A stretch of DNA of 64,000 nt. Origin: CAVQGZ01 sp964356295 (GTDB lineage Bacteria > Actinomycetota > Actinomycetes > Jiangellales > Jiangellaceae). The notes beneath the pieces are model-generated. The model saw nothing but the letters and a program-made list of their open reading frames with translations, was not told the DNA's origin and searched no databases. Numbering within the stretch: the first letter of the stretch is position 1; each line of letters begins with the position of its first letter. This document shows positions 24,556 to 33,473 of the stretch, in pieces. The stretch spans positions 1-64,000 of the forward strand of contig CAYHHE010000003.1 in NCBI GenBank assembly GCA_964356295.1, read 5' to 3'. The position numbers and the translations under genes were made by a program.

Positions 24556-24882
24556 TCAGGCTCCTTCAGTCGCGGACGGGTCGGTCACTGGTGCGCCGGG
24601 GTCCTCTCGCGGGTCCGGCGTCGCGTAGGGGTCGTGGCCGGGGCAGCGGCCCCACCAACGGTAGTCGCCGACCTTAGGTACCAGGTCGACACCACCGGGC
24701 GTCCACGGATGGCAGCGCGCGAGCCGGCGCGTGGCCAGCCACGACCCGCGAAGCGCGCCGTGCCGTTCGACGGCCACCAGGGCGTAGCTCGAGCATGACG
24801 GGTAGTAGCGGCACGACGGTCCCAGCAGCGGGGAGATCGCCACCTGGTAGAGCCGCACCACTGCCATCAGCAGCCACCTCAT
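24556..24882 (-). CDS. yidD: Membrane protein insertion efficiency factor YidD
   Basis: A 108-residue amphipathic protein with the family core ISPLLGPSCRYYPSCSSYAL, ALRGSWLATRRLARCHPW and GGVDLVP. The Cys-rich segment is typical. It overlaps rnpA (start 24882 over stop 24879-24881), a normal arrangement. It assists YidC-dependent insertion. The C-terminal 30 residues are a variable Pro/Asp-rich tail. Confidence 0.95.
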   Translation of the reverse strand: MRWLLMAVVRLYQVAISPLLGPSCRYYPSCSSYALVAVERHGALRGSWLATRRLARCHPWTPGGVDLVPKVGDYRWWGRCPGHDPYATPDPREDPGAPVTDPSATEGA

Positions 24883-25259
24883 CGGTGGCTCCGCCGCGTC
24901 GAGACGTTCGTCACCTCGGTCAGGGCAGCGTCGAGCTGCTGGCCCAGCGCTGCTGAGGAGGCATCGGCGGCCTGGGGGGTGGCTCGCACGACCAGGACGC
25001 TCCCGGGTGGGAGCACGCCCAAACGGTCACGCATGAGGTGGCGCAACCGGCGCTGAACGGTGTTGCGGGTGACAGCGTTGCCGACGGCCCGGCCCACGAC
25101 GAAGCCAACTCGAGGAGCCATCCCGGACGAGGCGTCCAGAGGTTCCGGTAGACCGGGCCACAGATGGGCGACGACGGTTGGCTGTGCCGCGCGCACTCCC
25201 TGACGTACGGCGCGCCGGAACTCCTCCGATCGGCGCAGCCTGTTGCGGGCCGCCAGCAC
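24879..25259 (-). CDS. rnpA: Ribonuclease P protein component
   Basis: A 126-residue basic protein that binds RNase P RNA and helps cleave tRNA 5' leaders. The signature is AVGNAVTRNTVQRRLRHL, a variant of the RNR motif, preceded by RVGFVVGR. The N-terminal RLRRSEEFRRAVRQG is typical. The gene sits 5 bp after rpmH, as in nearly all bacteria. Confidence 0.95.
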   Translation of the reverse strand: MLAARNRLRRSEEFRRAVRQGVRAAQPTVVAHLWPGLPEPLDASSGMAPRVGFVVGRAVGNAVTRNTVQRRLRHLMRDRLGVLPPGSVLVVRATPQAADASSAALGQQLDAALTEVTNVSTRRSHR

Positions 25260-25264
25260 GACGC

Positions 25265-25399
25265 TCAGGCAGTCAGCCGGACGCGGCCCTTGGAACGCCG
25301 GGACTTCACGATCGACCGGCCCGCCCGGGTGCGCATCCGAACCCGGAAGCCATGGGTCTTGGCCCGCTTGCGGGTGTTGGGCTGAAAGGTGCGCTTCAC
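25265..25399 (-). CDS. rpmH: Ribosomal protein L34
   Basis: 44 residues, starting with GTG 25399: MKRTFQPNTRKRAKTHGFR is the universal L34 N-terminus, and the C-terminal part KSRRSKGRVRLTA is intact. It is the first gene of the minus-strand operon rpmH-rnpA-yidD-yidC-khpB-rsmG-parA-parB, which is divergent from dnaA. Confidence 0.97.
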   Translation of the reverse strand: MKRTFQPNTRKRAKTHGFRVRMRTRAGRSIVKSRRSKGRVRLTA

Positions 25400-25793
25400 G
25401 TCACAACTCCAGAAGGTCACGGCTGTCAGGGTCACGCTGGTCGCTGGCTGCGGCTCGCAGGAGCCCCAGTGGCCCGCACATCCGGACGTTCTTGGTGAAA
25501 CGGCGCCCAGCAGCTCATCTAAGGTACGTCAGCGCTGGTCAGCGGGTCAAACCGGCGACGAGCCAACGGCCCAGCCCGGCTGATTCGTCGGGTGGACCTC
25601 CCTGTGGACGCTCGTTGCCGGATCCTCCGCTGCGCGGTAGCGTCTCCGGCCTGCCCCTTCCCCGGCGGGGATCGGGTGGGCTACCGACGACAACACCAAA
25701 CCACAACGATCCACGGTTCACGGAGATGCACGCCCAGCCGCTGCATGCCCAGTCCGTCCCCAACCTGTGGATAACGGTGTGGACGGGGGACAC
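25400..25793. promoter_or_regulatory. rpmH-dnaA divergent control region with DnaA-box-like sites
   Basis: 394 bp without a gene. It must hold the promoters of the rpmH operon (minus) and dnaA (plus). A perfect DnaA box TGTGGATAA lies at 25766-25774, 20 bp before the dnaA start; TGTGGACGG (25780 area) and TGTGGACG (25603-25610) are weaker matches. The box position suggests DnaA autorepression. No palindrome or RNA structure stands out otherwise. Confidence 0.75.
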
Positions 25794-27269
25794 GTGACGG
25801 ACGCCGCGACCTGGAACGAGCAGCAAGCCGCCGCATCCGACCTCTCTGCGCCGCTGCCCTCAAGCGTGCAGCTCACTCAGCTGTGGGACGACGCGGTCCT
25901 CACCGTCGGCCCCGAGGTCGGTCCGGCAGTCCAGGCGTTCCTTGGCCAGGCGCGCCCGGTCACCATGGTGCAGGACACCGTGGTGGCTGTCGCCGGCAGC
26001 GAGTACGTCAAGAGCCAGCTCGAGCGTCGTGCCCTGGGCCTGCTGGTCACGGCGCTGTCGAAGTCGCTCGATCGTTCAGTCGGCGTGGTGATCGAGGTCG
26101 TCGGCCAGGCAGCCGCTGCGGGTGGTCCGCCACGTCCGACGCCGGCCCCGTCGCAGGACGCGCAGACTCGAGCTCAGCCCGATGAGCACGAGTACCGGCC
26201 CCAGCCCGTCCCGGCGGCCGCACGCCGGGAGGTGGTCGCGCTCAACCCCCGCTACACCTTCGAACGGTTCGTGATCGGGGCGAGCAACCGGTTCGCCCAT
26301 GCTGCGGCGGTGGCGGTGGCCGAGGCGCCGGGCAAGGCCTACAACCCACTGCTGGTCTACGGCGGCTCCGGGCTCGGCAAGACCCACCTGCTGCACGCCA
26401 TCGGTCACTACGCCACCGAGTTCTACCCGGGCACCCGGGTGCGCTACGTCTCCAGCGAGGAGTTCACCAACGACTTCATCAACTCCATCCGCGACGACCG
26501 CGCCTCGGCGTTCCACGGTCGCTACCGCGACGTCGACGTCCTGCTCATCGACGACATCCAGTTCCTCGAGGGCAAGATCCAGACGCAGGAGGAGTTCTTC
26601 CACACCTTCAACGCGCTGCACAACGCCAACAAGCAGATCGTCATCACCTCAGACCGCCCACCCAAGGACTTCGCCGAGCTCGAGGACCGGCTGCGCAACC
26701 GGTTCACCTGGGGGCTCATCACCGACATCCAGCCGCCGGACCTCGAGACGCGCATCGCGATCCTGTCCAAGAAGGCAGCCGCGGACCGGCTCGCCGTCCC
26801 GCAGGACGTGCTGGCATTCATCGCCAGTCGAATCGACACCAACATCCGCGAGCTCGAGGGTGCCCTGGTGCGGGTGACCGCGTTCGCCAGCCTCAACCGG
26901 CAACCTGTCGACCTCGCCCTGGCCGAGGTGGTGCTCAAGGACCTGATGCCCACCGACAGCACCCCGGACATCGGCGCAGCGCTGATCATCGCTCAGACGG
27001 CCACCTACTTCGGGCTGAGCATCGACGACCTGCTCGGGACCAGCCGAAGCCGGATGCTGGTCACTGCGCGACAGATCGCGATGTATCTGTGTCGAGAGCT
27101 GACCGAGCTGTCGCTGCCCAAGATCGGGCAGGAGTTCGGCGGTCGCGACCACACCACCGTCATGCACGCCGACCGCAAGATCCGCACGCTCATGGCCGAA
27201 CGTCGCTCGGTGTTCAACCAGGTCACCGAGCTCACCAACCGCATCCGGCAGAGCGCCCGGCCGACGTGA
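25794..27269 (+). CDS. dnaA: Chromosomal replication initiator DnaA
   Basis: 491 residues. Domain I (LWDDAVLTVGPEVGP) is followed by a Pro/Ala/Gln-rich linker, the AAA+ domain with YGGSGLGKTHLLHAIGHY (Walker A) and LLIDDIQFLEG (Walker B), and domain IV with the box-recognition signature GGRDHTTVMHADRKI. GTG 25794 is preferred over an in-frame GTG at 25767, since the latter lies inside the DnaA box and adds residues with no family match. It forms the filament at oriC that melts the origin. Confidence 0.97.
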   Translation: MTDAATWNEQQAAASDLSAPLPSSVQLTQLWDDAVLTVGPEVGPAVQAFLGQARPVTMVQDTVVAVAGSEYVKSQLERRALGLLVTALSKSLDRSVGVVIEVVGQAAAAGGPPRPTPAPSQDAQTRAQPDEHEYRPQPVPAAARREVVALNPRYTFERFVIGASNRFAHAAAVAVAEAPGKAYNPLLVYGGSGLGKTHLLHAIGHYATEFYPGTRVRYVSSEEFTNDFINSIRDDRASAFHGRYRDVDVLLIDDIQFLEGKIQTQEEFFHTFNALHNANKQIVITSDRPPKDFAELEDRLRNRFTWGLITDIQPPDLETRIAILSKKAAADRLAVPQDVLAFIASRIDTNIRELEGALVRVTAFASLNRQPVDLALAEVVLKDLMPTDSTPDIGAALIIAQTATYFGLSIDDLLGTSRSRMLVTARQIAMYLCRELTELSLPKIGQEFGGRDHTTVMHADRKIRTLMAERRSVFNQVTELTNRIRQSARPT

Positions 27270-27588
27270 TGTCCCCAACCCGGCGGCGTCGACCTGTGGG
27301 GCCTGTGGACACCCTGTGGACGATCGTGCGGCCACCGTCCTGGGATCGGCGGTACTCGGCGTCCCGGTCCCTCGTCGTCCCCCGGCGGCCGACTACCCGT
27401 CCACAGGTTGTCCTGGACGTCCAGCCCTCTCACCAGCGCAGGGACCGGTTGTCCACGGTTTCCACCGGCCCTACGACGACGATGGATCTGACATCCGATC
27501 GACCTTGTGTGAGTCGTGGTTGTGCCCGGGGTGTGTGCAAGGATCGACCTCGAGGTGCTGGCGGGCCCGAGGTGAGAGAGGAACGGCT
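27270..27588. other. oriC: Probable replication origin oriC (dnaA-dnaN spacer)
   Basis: 319 bp between dnaA and dnaN, the usual actinobacterial oriC place. It carries DnaA-box-like sequences in both directions: TGTGGACAC at 27304, TGTGGACGA at 27315, CCGTCCACA at 27397 and TTGTCCACG at 27449-27457, with weaker neighbours. The matches are one to two bases from TTGTCCACA. The segment from about 27478 to 27535 is less GC-rich than its surroundings and could be the unwinding element. No gene is seen. Confidence 0.8.
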
Positions 27589-28704
27589 GTGAAGTTCCGC
27601 ATCGATCGTGACGTGCTCGCCGACGGTGTGGCCTGGGCTGCCCGGACGTTGCCGCACCGGCCGACGCTGCCCGTGCTGGCCGCGCTGCGGATGGAGGCCG
27701 TCGAGGACGCCGTCCGGGTCGCGGCCTACGACCACGAGGTGTTCGGCGAGGCGGTCATCCCGGCCGACGTCGCCGACGGCGGGGTCGTGCTGGTGTCCGG
27801 ACGCCTGCTCGCCGACATCACCCGGCTGCTCCCCCCGCGTCCGGTCGACGTGGTCGCCGAGGAGGGCAAGCTCAGCGTCATGTGCGGGTCGTCCCGCTTC
27901 ACTCTGCAGTCCCTCCCTGTCGAGGACTACCCGGTGCTGCCGACCCTGCCCGAGGCCGTGGGTCGGGTCGCCGGCCCGCTGCTGGCCGAGGCGGTGGCTC
28001 AGGTCGTGGTCGCCGCCGGCAAGGACGACATGCTGCCGGTGCTCACCGGGATCCGGATGGAGATCGAGGACGACCGGCTCACCCTCGCGGCCACCGACCG
28101 GTATCGGCTGGCCGTGCGCGAGCTGACCTGGGAACCGGCTCGTCCCGGGACCTCGGCAGTCGCACTGGTCCCGGCCCGTTCGCTGTCGGAGGCCACACGA
28201 TCCTTCGGGCCCGGCCAGGTCGAGATAGGGCTGGGCAGCGGCGGACTCCTCGGGCTGTCGACCAGCGACCGATCCAGCTCGGCCAGACTCATCGACGGGG
28301 AGTTCCCCAAGTACCGCACCCTCTTCCCGGCCGACTCCCCGACGCAGGCTCGCGTCGAGACCGCGGCCCTGGTCGAGTCGGTCAAGCGGGTGGCCCTCGT
28401 GGCGGACCGCAACTCGCCGGTGCGGCTGACCTTCGGCGCGGACGAGGTGACTCTCGAGGCGTCCAGCGGTGAGGATGCGCAAGCCACGGAGTCGCTGGCG
28501 GCAGACGTCACCGGACAGGGACTGACCATCGGGTTCAACCCCGGGTACCTACTGGACGGTCTGGGCGCCATCGGTGCCCCGGTCGCGGTCATGGGCTTCA
28601 CCGATCAGGGCCGCCCGTCGGTGCTGCGCGGCGCCGAGCAGATGGACGCAGCCCCCGCGACCGACTACCGCTACCTGCTCATGCCGGTGCGGCTGGCCGG
28701 CTAG
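27589..28704 (+). CDS. dnaN: DNA polymerase III beta subunit (sliding clamp)
   Basis: 371 residues that form a dimeric ring holding the polymerase on DNA. All three clamp domains can be followed: the N-terminal KFRIDRDVLADGVAWAAR, the middle LPVLTGIRMEIEDDRLTLAA and TDRYRLAVREL, and the C-terminal ATDYRYLLMPVRL. GTG 27589 is preceded by GAGAGAGGAA. It is separated from dnaA by the origin. Confidence 0.97.
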   Translation: MKFRIDRDVLADGVAWAARTLPHRPTLPVLAALRMEAVEDAVRVAAYDHEVFGEAVIPADVADGGVVLVSGRLLADITRLLPPRPVDVVAEEGKLSVMCGSSRFTLQSLPVEDYPVLPTLPEAVGRVAGPLLAEAVAQVVVAAGKDDMLPVLTGIRMEIEDDRLTLAATDRYRLAVRELTWEPARPGTSAVALVPARSLSEATRSFGPGQVEIGLGSGGLLGLSTSDRSSSARLIDGEFPKYRTLFPADSPTQARVETAALVESVKRVALVADRNSPVRLTFGADEVTLEASSGEDAQATESLAADVTGQGLTIGFNPGYLLDGLGAIGAPVAVMGFTDQGRPSVLRGAEQMDAAPATDYRYLLMPVRLAG

Positions 28705-28729
28705 CCGCAGCGCAGCGGACGGACGCCTC

Positions 28730-29620
28730 GTGCAGCTGGGGATGGTCGGGTTGGGGCGCATGGGCGCCAACATGCGCGACCGGCTGGTCGCCGCCGGCCA
28801 CGTCGTGATCGGCTACGACACCGACCCCGCGCGAGGCGACGCCGCCACGCTGGCCGACCTCGTCGAACGGCTTGACGCGCCTCGGCACGTGTGGGTGATG
28901 GTCCCAGCCGGACCCGCCACCCGCTTCACCATCGAGCAGCTCGCGATGCTGCTGCAGCCTGAAGACCTCGTCGTCGACGGCGGCAACACCAAGTGGAGCG
29001 ACGACCAGCACCATGCCGCGACGCTGGCCGAGAGCGGGGTGCGCTACCTGGACTGCGGGGTGTCCGGCGGGGTGTGGGGGCCAGAGAACGGCTACGCACT
29101 CATGTGCGGCGGCGACGAGCTGGACCTCGCACGGATGATGCCCGTGTTCGACACGCTCCGCCCGCCGGGACCTCGCGACCTCGGCTTCGTCCACGCCGGC
29201 CCGACAGGTGCCGGGCACTACGCCAAGATGGTGCACAACGGCATCGAGTACGGGCTCATGCAGGCCTACGCCGAGGGCTACGAGCTGCTGGCAGCCTCCT
29301 CGGTCGTGGCCGACGTGCCGGGTGTGGTGCGCGCCTGGTCGCGTGGCACCGTGGTGCGCTCGTGGCTGCTCGACCTGCTCGTAGCGGCCTTGGAGGACGA
29401 TCCCGGCCTCGACGCGCTGGTCGGCTACGTCGAGGACTCCGGGGAGGGCCGCTGGAGCGTCGAGGAGGCGGTCGCCAACGCCGTCCCGGCGCCGGTCATG
29501 ACCGCGGCGTTGTACGCCAGGTTCGCCTCGCGCCAGGACGACTCGCCTGCCATGCGGGCCGTGGCCGCCCTGCGCCAGCAGTTCGGTGGCCACGCGGTCA
29601 CCACCCGAACCGAGCCCTGA
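28730..29620 (+). CDS. gnd: 6-phosphogluconate dehydrogenase, decarboxylating (short form)
   Basis: Oxidises 6-phosphogluconate to ribulose 5-phosphate. 296 residues, the short YqeC/GntZ-like class rather than the 480-residue enzyme. N-terminal GLGRMGANM binds the nucleotide, VDGGNTKWSDD and DCGVSGGVWGPENGY are substrate and catalytic segments, and GPTGAGHYAKMVHNGIEYG carries the catalytic Lys. A gnd of this type between dnaN and recF is also found in Streptomyces. GTG 28730 lies 25 bp after dnaN. Confidence 0.93.
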   Translation: MQLGMVGLGRMGANMRDRLVAAGHVVIGYDTDPARGDAATLADLVERLDAPRHVWVMVPAGPATRFTIEQLAMLLQPEDLVVDGGNTKWSDDQHHAATLAESGVRYLDCGVSGGVWGPENGYALMCGGDELDLARMMPVFDTLRPPGPRDLGFVHAGPTGAGHYAKMVHNGIEYGLMQAYAEGYELLAASSVVADVPGVVRAWSRGTVVRSWLLDLLVAALEDDPGLDALVGYVEDSGEGRWSVEEAVANAVPAPVMTAALYARFASRQDDSPAMRAVAALRQQFGGHAVTTRTEP

Positions 29621-29631
29621 CCGCCGCGAGC

Positions 29632-30795
29632 GTGCACATCTCGACCCTGTCGCTGCGCGACTTCCGCTCCTACGACACCGTCGACCTGACGTGGGAGCCG
29701 GGGGTGAGCGTGCTCGTCGGCCCCAACGGGCAGGGCAAGACGAACCTCCTCGAAGCGGTGCACTACCTCGCGACGCTGTCCAGCCATCGAGTGGCCACCG
29801 ACGCCCCGCTGCTGCGTGCGGGTGCGACTCGGGCACAGGTCGCAGCCCGGGTGCGGTCCGGGACGAGGACGTTGCTGCTGGAGGTCGACATCAACGCAGG
29901 GTCGGCCAACCGGGCCCGGGTTAACCGCTCCCCGACCCGCACCCCCCGGGAGCTGGTCGGCCTGCTGCGTACCGTGCTGTTCGCGCCGGAGGACCTGGGC
30001 ATCGTCAAGGGCGACCCGGGTGAGCGGCGCCGCTTCCTCGACCACCTGCTCGTGCAGCGGCGGCCGAGGATGGCGGCCGTGCGCAGCGACTACGAGCGGG
30101 TGCTCAAGCAGCGCACCGCCCTGCTCCGCTCGGCCGCCGGCCTTCGCCGCAGCCGGTCCGCTGTCGACCTGAGCACCTTGGACGTGTGGGATGCCCACCT
30201 GGCCCGCACCGGCGCCGATCTGGTGGCCGCGCGGGTCGGACTGGTCGACGAGCTGGCACCACGGGTGCGCCACGCCTACGCCGACCTGGCACCGGGCAGC
30301 CCGCCGACCCGGATGACCTACCGGGCCAGCGGGCTGGTCCCCACCTCCGAGACCGACCCGACGGCGTCGGCTGACCAGGTCGGCACCGACCGGGGCGCGT
30401 GGGAGGACCTGCTGCGCCACGCCCTCGCCCAGGTGCGGACCGCCGAGCTCGACCGCGGCCAGTGCCTGGTCGGGCCGCATCGCGACGACGTCCTGCTCGC
30501 TCTGGGTGACCTGCCGACCCGCGGGTACGCCAGCCAGGGGGAGTCGTGGTCTGTGGCGTTGGCCCTGCGGCTGGCCAGCTTCGACCTGCTGACCGAGGAG
30601 TCCGACACGCCACCGGTGCTCATGCTCGACGACGTCTTCGCAGAGCTCGACGCGCGGCGCCGGGACCATCTGGCGGCTCGGGTACGCCACGCCGACCAGG
30701 TCATCGTGACCGCCGCAGTTCCCGACGACGTCCCGGCCGGGCTGGACGGAACACGGTTCTCGGTCGCTGCAGGCGGGGTCGAGCGTGTCGGGTAG
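29632..30795 (+). CDS. recF: DNA replication and repair protein RecF
   Basis: A 387-residue SMC-like ATPase that loads RecA at gaps. VGPNGQGKTNLLEAVHYLA is Walker A, ASQGESWSVALALRLA the signature region, and PVLMLDDVFAELDARRR Walker B with the D-loop. GTG 29632 immediately precedes the conserved strand HISTLSLRDFRSY. It ends 11 bases inside the next gene. Confidence 0.96.
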   Translation: MHISTLSLRDFRSYDTVDLTWEPGVSVLVGPNGQGKTNLLEAVHYLATLSSHRVATDAPLLRAGATRAQVAARVRSGTRTLLLEVDINAGSANRARVNRSPTRTPRELVGLLRTVLFAPEDLGIVKGDPGERRRFLDHLLVQRRPRMAAVRSDYERVLKQRTALLRSAAGLRRSRSAVDLSTLDVWDAHLARTGADLVAARVGLVDELAPRVRHAYADLAPGSPPTRMTYRASGLVPTSETDPTASADQVGTDRGAWEDLLRHALAQVRTAELDRGQCLVGPHRDDVLLALGDLPTRGYASQGESWSVALALRLASFDLLTEESDTPPVLMLDDVFAELDARRRDHLAARVRHADQVIVTAAVPDDVPAGLDGTRFSVAAGGVERVG

Positions 30796-31309
30796 CCAGT
30801 GGCGTCCGGACGGGCCTGAGCTGGCCCGGGCCTTCGTCCTGGCCCGTACTGGGGTGGCCGGCGAGGTGCCCCTGGTCCGACGGGTACGCCGGGGCCACCG
30901 CCGACGTCAAGGTTCGGACGGTGACGAGCAGTGGAGCGGGGCCGGCCCGGGCACCCGCGACCCGGTGCCCGCCGGAGTGGCGGTGCGCGACGTCGTCGAC
31001 GGCGCCGGGTGGTCGGCTGCCCTGGCCGTCCATTCGGTCACCGGGCGGTGGGACCAGATCGTCGGTGCCACGGTGGCCGAGCACAGCAAGGTGGAGTCCT
31101 TCACCGACGGGCTGCTCACCGTGAGGTGCGACTCCACGGCCTGGGCCACCCAGCTGCGCCTGCTGGTGGGGGACCTCATGGCGCGCCTGGCGGAGGAGGC
31201 CGGTGCCGGGGTGGTCCGCGCCGTGGTGGTCAAGGGCCCGGACGCGCCGTCCTGGGTGCGTGGACCACGACGCGCCAAGGGCCGCGGGCCTCGGGACACG
31301 TACGGCTGA
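30785..31309 (+). CDS. dciA: DUF721 protein, DciA-type helicase loader
   Basis: 174 residues. The C-terminal half contains the DUF721 pattern VTGRWDQIVGATVAEHSKVESF, followed by LTVRCDSTAWATQLRLL and a basic tail. The N-terminal part is a low-complexity basic region with GHRRRQG. In Mycobacterium the orthologue Rv0004 lies in the same place, and DciA loads the replicative helicase DnaB in bacteria without DnaC. It overlaps recF by 11 bp. Confidence 0.88.
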   Translation: MSGSQWRPDGPELARAFVLARTGVAGEVPLVRRVRRGHRRRQGSDGDEQWSGAGPGTRDPVPAGVAVRDVVDGAGWSAALAVHSVTGRWDQIVGATVAEHSKVESFTDGLLTVRCDSTAWATQLRLLVGDLMARLAEEAGAGVVRAVVVKGPDAPSWVRGPRRAKGRGPRDTYG

Positions 31310-31372
31310 TCCGCACGTCAGTGCAGTAGGATGGGGTTCTCGCCACCACACCCCCCAGGAGGTCTCTCGCCC

Positions 31373-33460
31373 GTGACGCACGCCCCGGTCGAGGCTCCGA
31401 CAGACGACGCCGCGACCAGCAGAGGCCGAGGCTCACGGGTCACCGACGAGGGCTACGACGCCAGCGCGATCACCGTCCTGGAGGGACTCGAGGCGGTCCG
31501 CAAGCGGCCGGGCATGTACATCGGGTCGACCGGCGAGCGGGGCCTGCACCACCTGGTGTCCGAGGTCGTGGACAATGCCGTCGACGAGGCGTTGGCCGGG
31601 TACTGCACGCGCATCGAGATCGACCTGCTGCCCGACGGCGGGGTGCGGGTGTCCGACGACGGACGCGGCATCCCGGTCGACATCCACCCGGTCGAGCAGC
31701 GCCCCGCGATCGAGGTCGTGCTCACCGTGCTGCACGCCGGGGGCAAGTTCGGCGGAAGCGGCTACAAGGTCTCCGGCGGGCTGCACGGAGTCGGCGTGTC
31801 GGTGGTCAACGCGCTGTCCGAGCGCCTCGAGGCCGAGGTGCGCCGGGACGGCCACGTCTGGCGGCAGGCCTACCACCTCGGCGACCCGCTCGGACCGCTG
31901 GAGCGGGGCGAGCCCACCGAGGAGACCGGCACCACCATCACGTTCTGGGCCAGCCCGGACATCTTCGAGACCACCCAGTTCTCCTTCGAGACCCTCGTCA
32001 CCCGGCTGCGGGAGATGGCCTTCCTCAACCGCGGTCTGGAGATCCTGTTGCGCGACTGGCGTCCCGTGGTCCGCGACGAGGACACCGCCGACGAGGTCAC
32101 CGGCGTGCTGCCGGTGGTCACCGACACAGACCGCGAGGCGGAGCCGGGCGCGTCCGGGTTGTCCCGTCAGGCGCGGTTCGTGTACGAGGGCGGGCTGGTC
32201 GACTTCGTCAACCACCTGAACCGGGGCCGCGACCCGGCGCACCGCAGCGTCATCTCCTTCTCCGCAGACGCCGAGGGCAGCAGCATGAGCCTGGACGTGG
32301 CGATGCAGTGGAACAACGGCTTCAGCGAGTCGGTGCACACCTTCGCCAACACCATCAACACCCATGAGGGCGGCACCCACGAGGAGGGGTTCCGGGCCGC
32401 GCTCACCGTTCTGGTCAACAAGTTCGCCCGGGACTGGGGTGTGCTGCGCGACAAGGACCCGAAGCTCACCGGTGACGACGTCCGGGAGGGCCTCACCGCC
32501 ATCGTCAGCCTGAAGATCGCCGAGCCGCAGTTCGAGGGCCAGACCAAGACCAGGCTCGGCAACACCGAGGCCAAGTCGTTGGTCCAGACCGTGGTCAACG
32601 ACCAGCTGGGGGCGTGGTTCGAGCAGAACCCGACCGAGGGCAAGGAGATCGCGCGCAAGGCTCAGCAGGCGTCCTCGGCGCGCATCGCCGCCCGCAAGGC
32701 CCGCGACATCGCTCGCTCCCGCAAGGGCCTGCTCAGTGGCGCCGGGTTCGGCAAGCTCGCGGACTGCCAGTCCACCGAACCCGCCGCGAGCGAGGTGTTC
32801 ATCGTCGAGGGTGACTCCGCCGGGGGCTCTGCCAAGGGGGGCCGCGACCCGCGCATCCAGGCGATCCTGCCGATCCGCGGCAAGATCCTGAACGTGGAGA
32901 AGGCCCGGATCGACCGGATCCTGCAGAACACCGAGGTCCAGTCGATCATCACCACGCTCGGGACCGGCATCCACGACGACTTCGACCTGGCGCGGCTGCG
33001 CTACCACAAGATCATCCTGATGGCCGACGCCGACGTCGACGGCCAGCACATCCGCACCCTGCTGCTCACGCTGCTGTTTCGGTTCATGCGTCCGATCATC
33101 GAGGCCGGGCACGTCTACCTCGCCCAGCCTCCGCTGTACCGGATCAAGTGGTCGCAGGGCGAGCACGACCTGGCCTACAGCGACGCCGAACGTGACGCGC
33201 TGTTGCAGGCCGGGCAGGCGGCCGGTCGCAAGCTCCCGGCGCAGGCACCCATCCAGCGGTACAAGGGCCTGGGCGAGATGAACGCCGACGAGCTCTGGGA
33301 TACCACGATGGACCCCGAGCAGCGGATCCTGCTGCAGGTGACGTTCGAGGACGCGGCGGCCGCCGACGAGGCGTTCTCGGTCCTGATGGGTGAGGACGTG
33401 GAGAGCCGGCGGGCCTTCATCCAGCGCAACGCCCGCGACGTGCGCTTCCTGGACATCTGA
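31373..33460 (+). CDS. gyrB: DNA gyrase subunit B
   Basis: 695 residues. The GHKL ATPase domain has RKRPGMYIGSTGERGLHHL, EVVDNAVDEAL and SGGLHGVGVSVVNALS; the TOPRIM domain has VEGDSAGGSAKGGRD and MADADVDGQHIRTLL. The start is GTG 31373 with a strong AGGAGGT at 31357-31363, rather than the in-frame upstream start. No intein is present. It is 13 bp upstream of gyrA. Confidence 0.98.
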   Translation: MTHAPVEAPTDDAATSRGRGSRVTDEGYDASAITVLEGLEAVRKRPGMYIGSTGERGLHHLVSEVVDNAVDEALAGYCTRIEIDLLPDGGVRVSDDGRGIPVDIHPVEQRPAIEVVLTVLHAGGKFGGSGYKVSGGLHGVGVSVVNALSERLEAEVRRDGHVWRQAYHLGDPLGPLERGEPTEETGTTITFWASPDIFETTQFSFETLVTRLREMAFLNRGLEILLRDWRPVVRDEDTADEVTGVLPVVTDTDREAEPGASGLSRQARFVYEGGLVDFVNHLNRGRDPAHRSVISFSADAEGSSMSLDVAMQWNNGFSESVHTFANTINTHEGGTHEEGFRAALTVLVNKFARDWGVLRDKDPKLTGDDVREGLTAIVSLKIAEPQFEGQTKTRLGNTEAKSLVQTVVNDQLGAWFEQNPTEGKEIARKAQQASSARIAARKARDIARSRKGLLSGAGFGKLADCQSTEPAASEVFIVEGDSAGGSAKGGRDPRIQAILPIRGKILNVEKARIDRILQNTEVQSIITTLGTGIHDDFDLARLRYHKIILMADADVDGQHIRTLLLTLLFRFMRPIIEAGHVYLAQPPLYRIKWSQGEHDLAYSDAERDALLQAGQAAGRKLPAQAPIQRYKGLGEMNADELWDTTMDPEQRILLQVTFEDAAAADEAFSVLMGEDVESRRAFIQRNARDVRFLDI

Positions 33461-33473
33461 GGGGAGCCCACCG

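Noticed and set aside
25767..25793. Upstream GTG start for dnaA
   Set aside because: It lies inside the perfect DnaA box and adds nine residues that do not fit the family; GTG 25794 is preferred.
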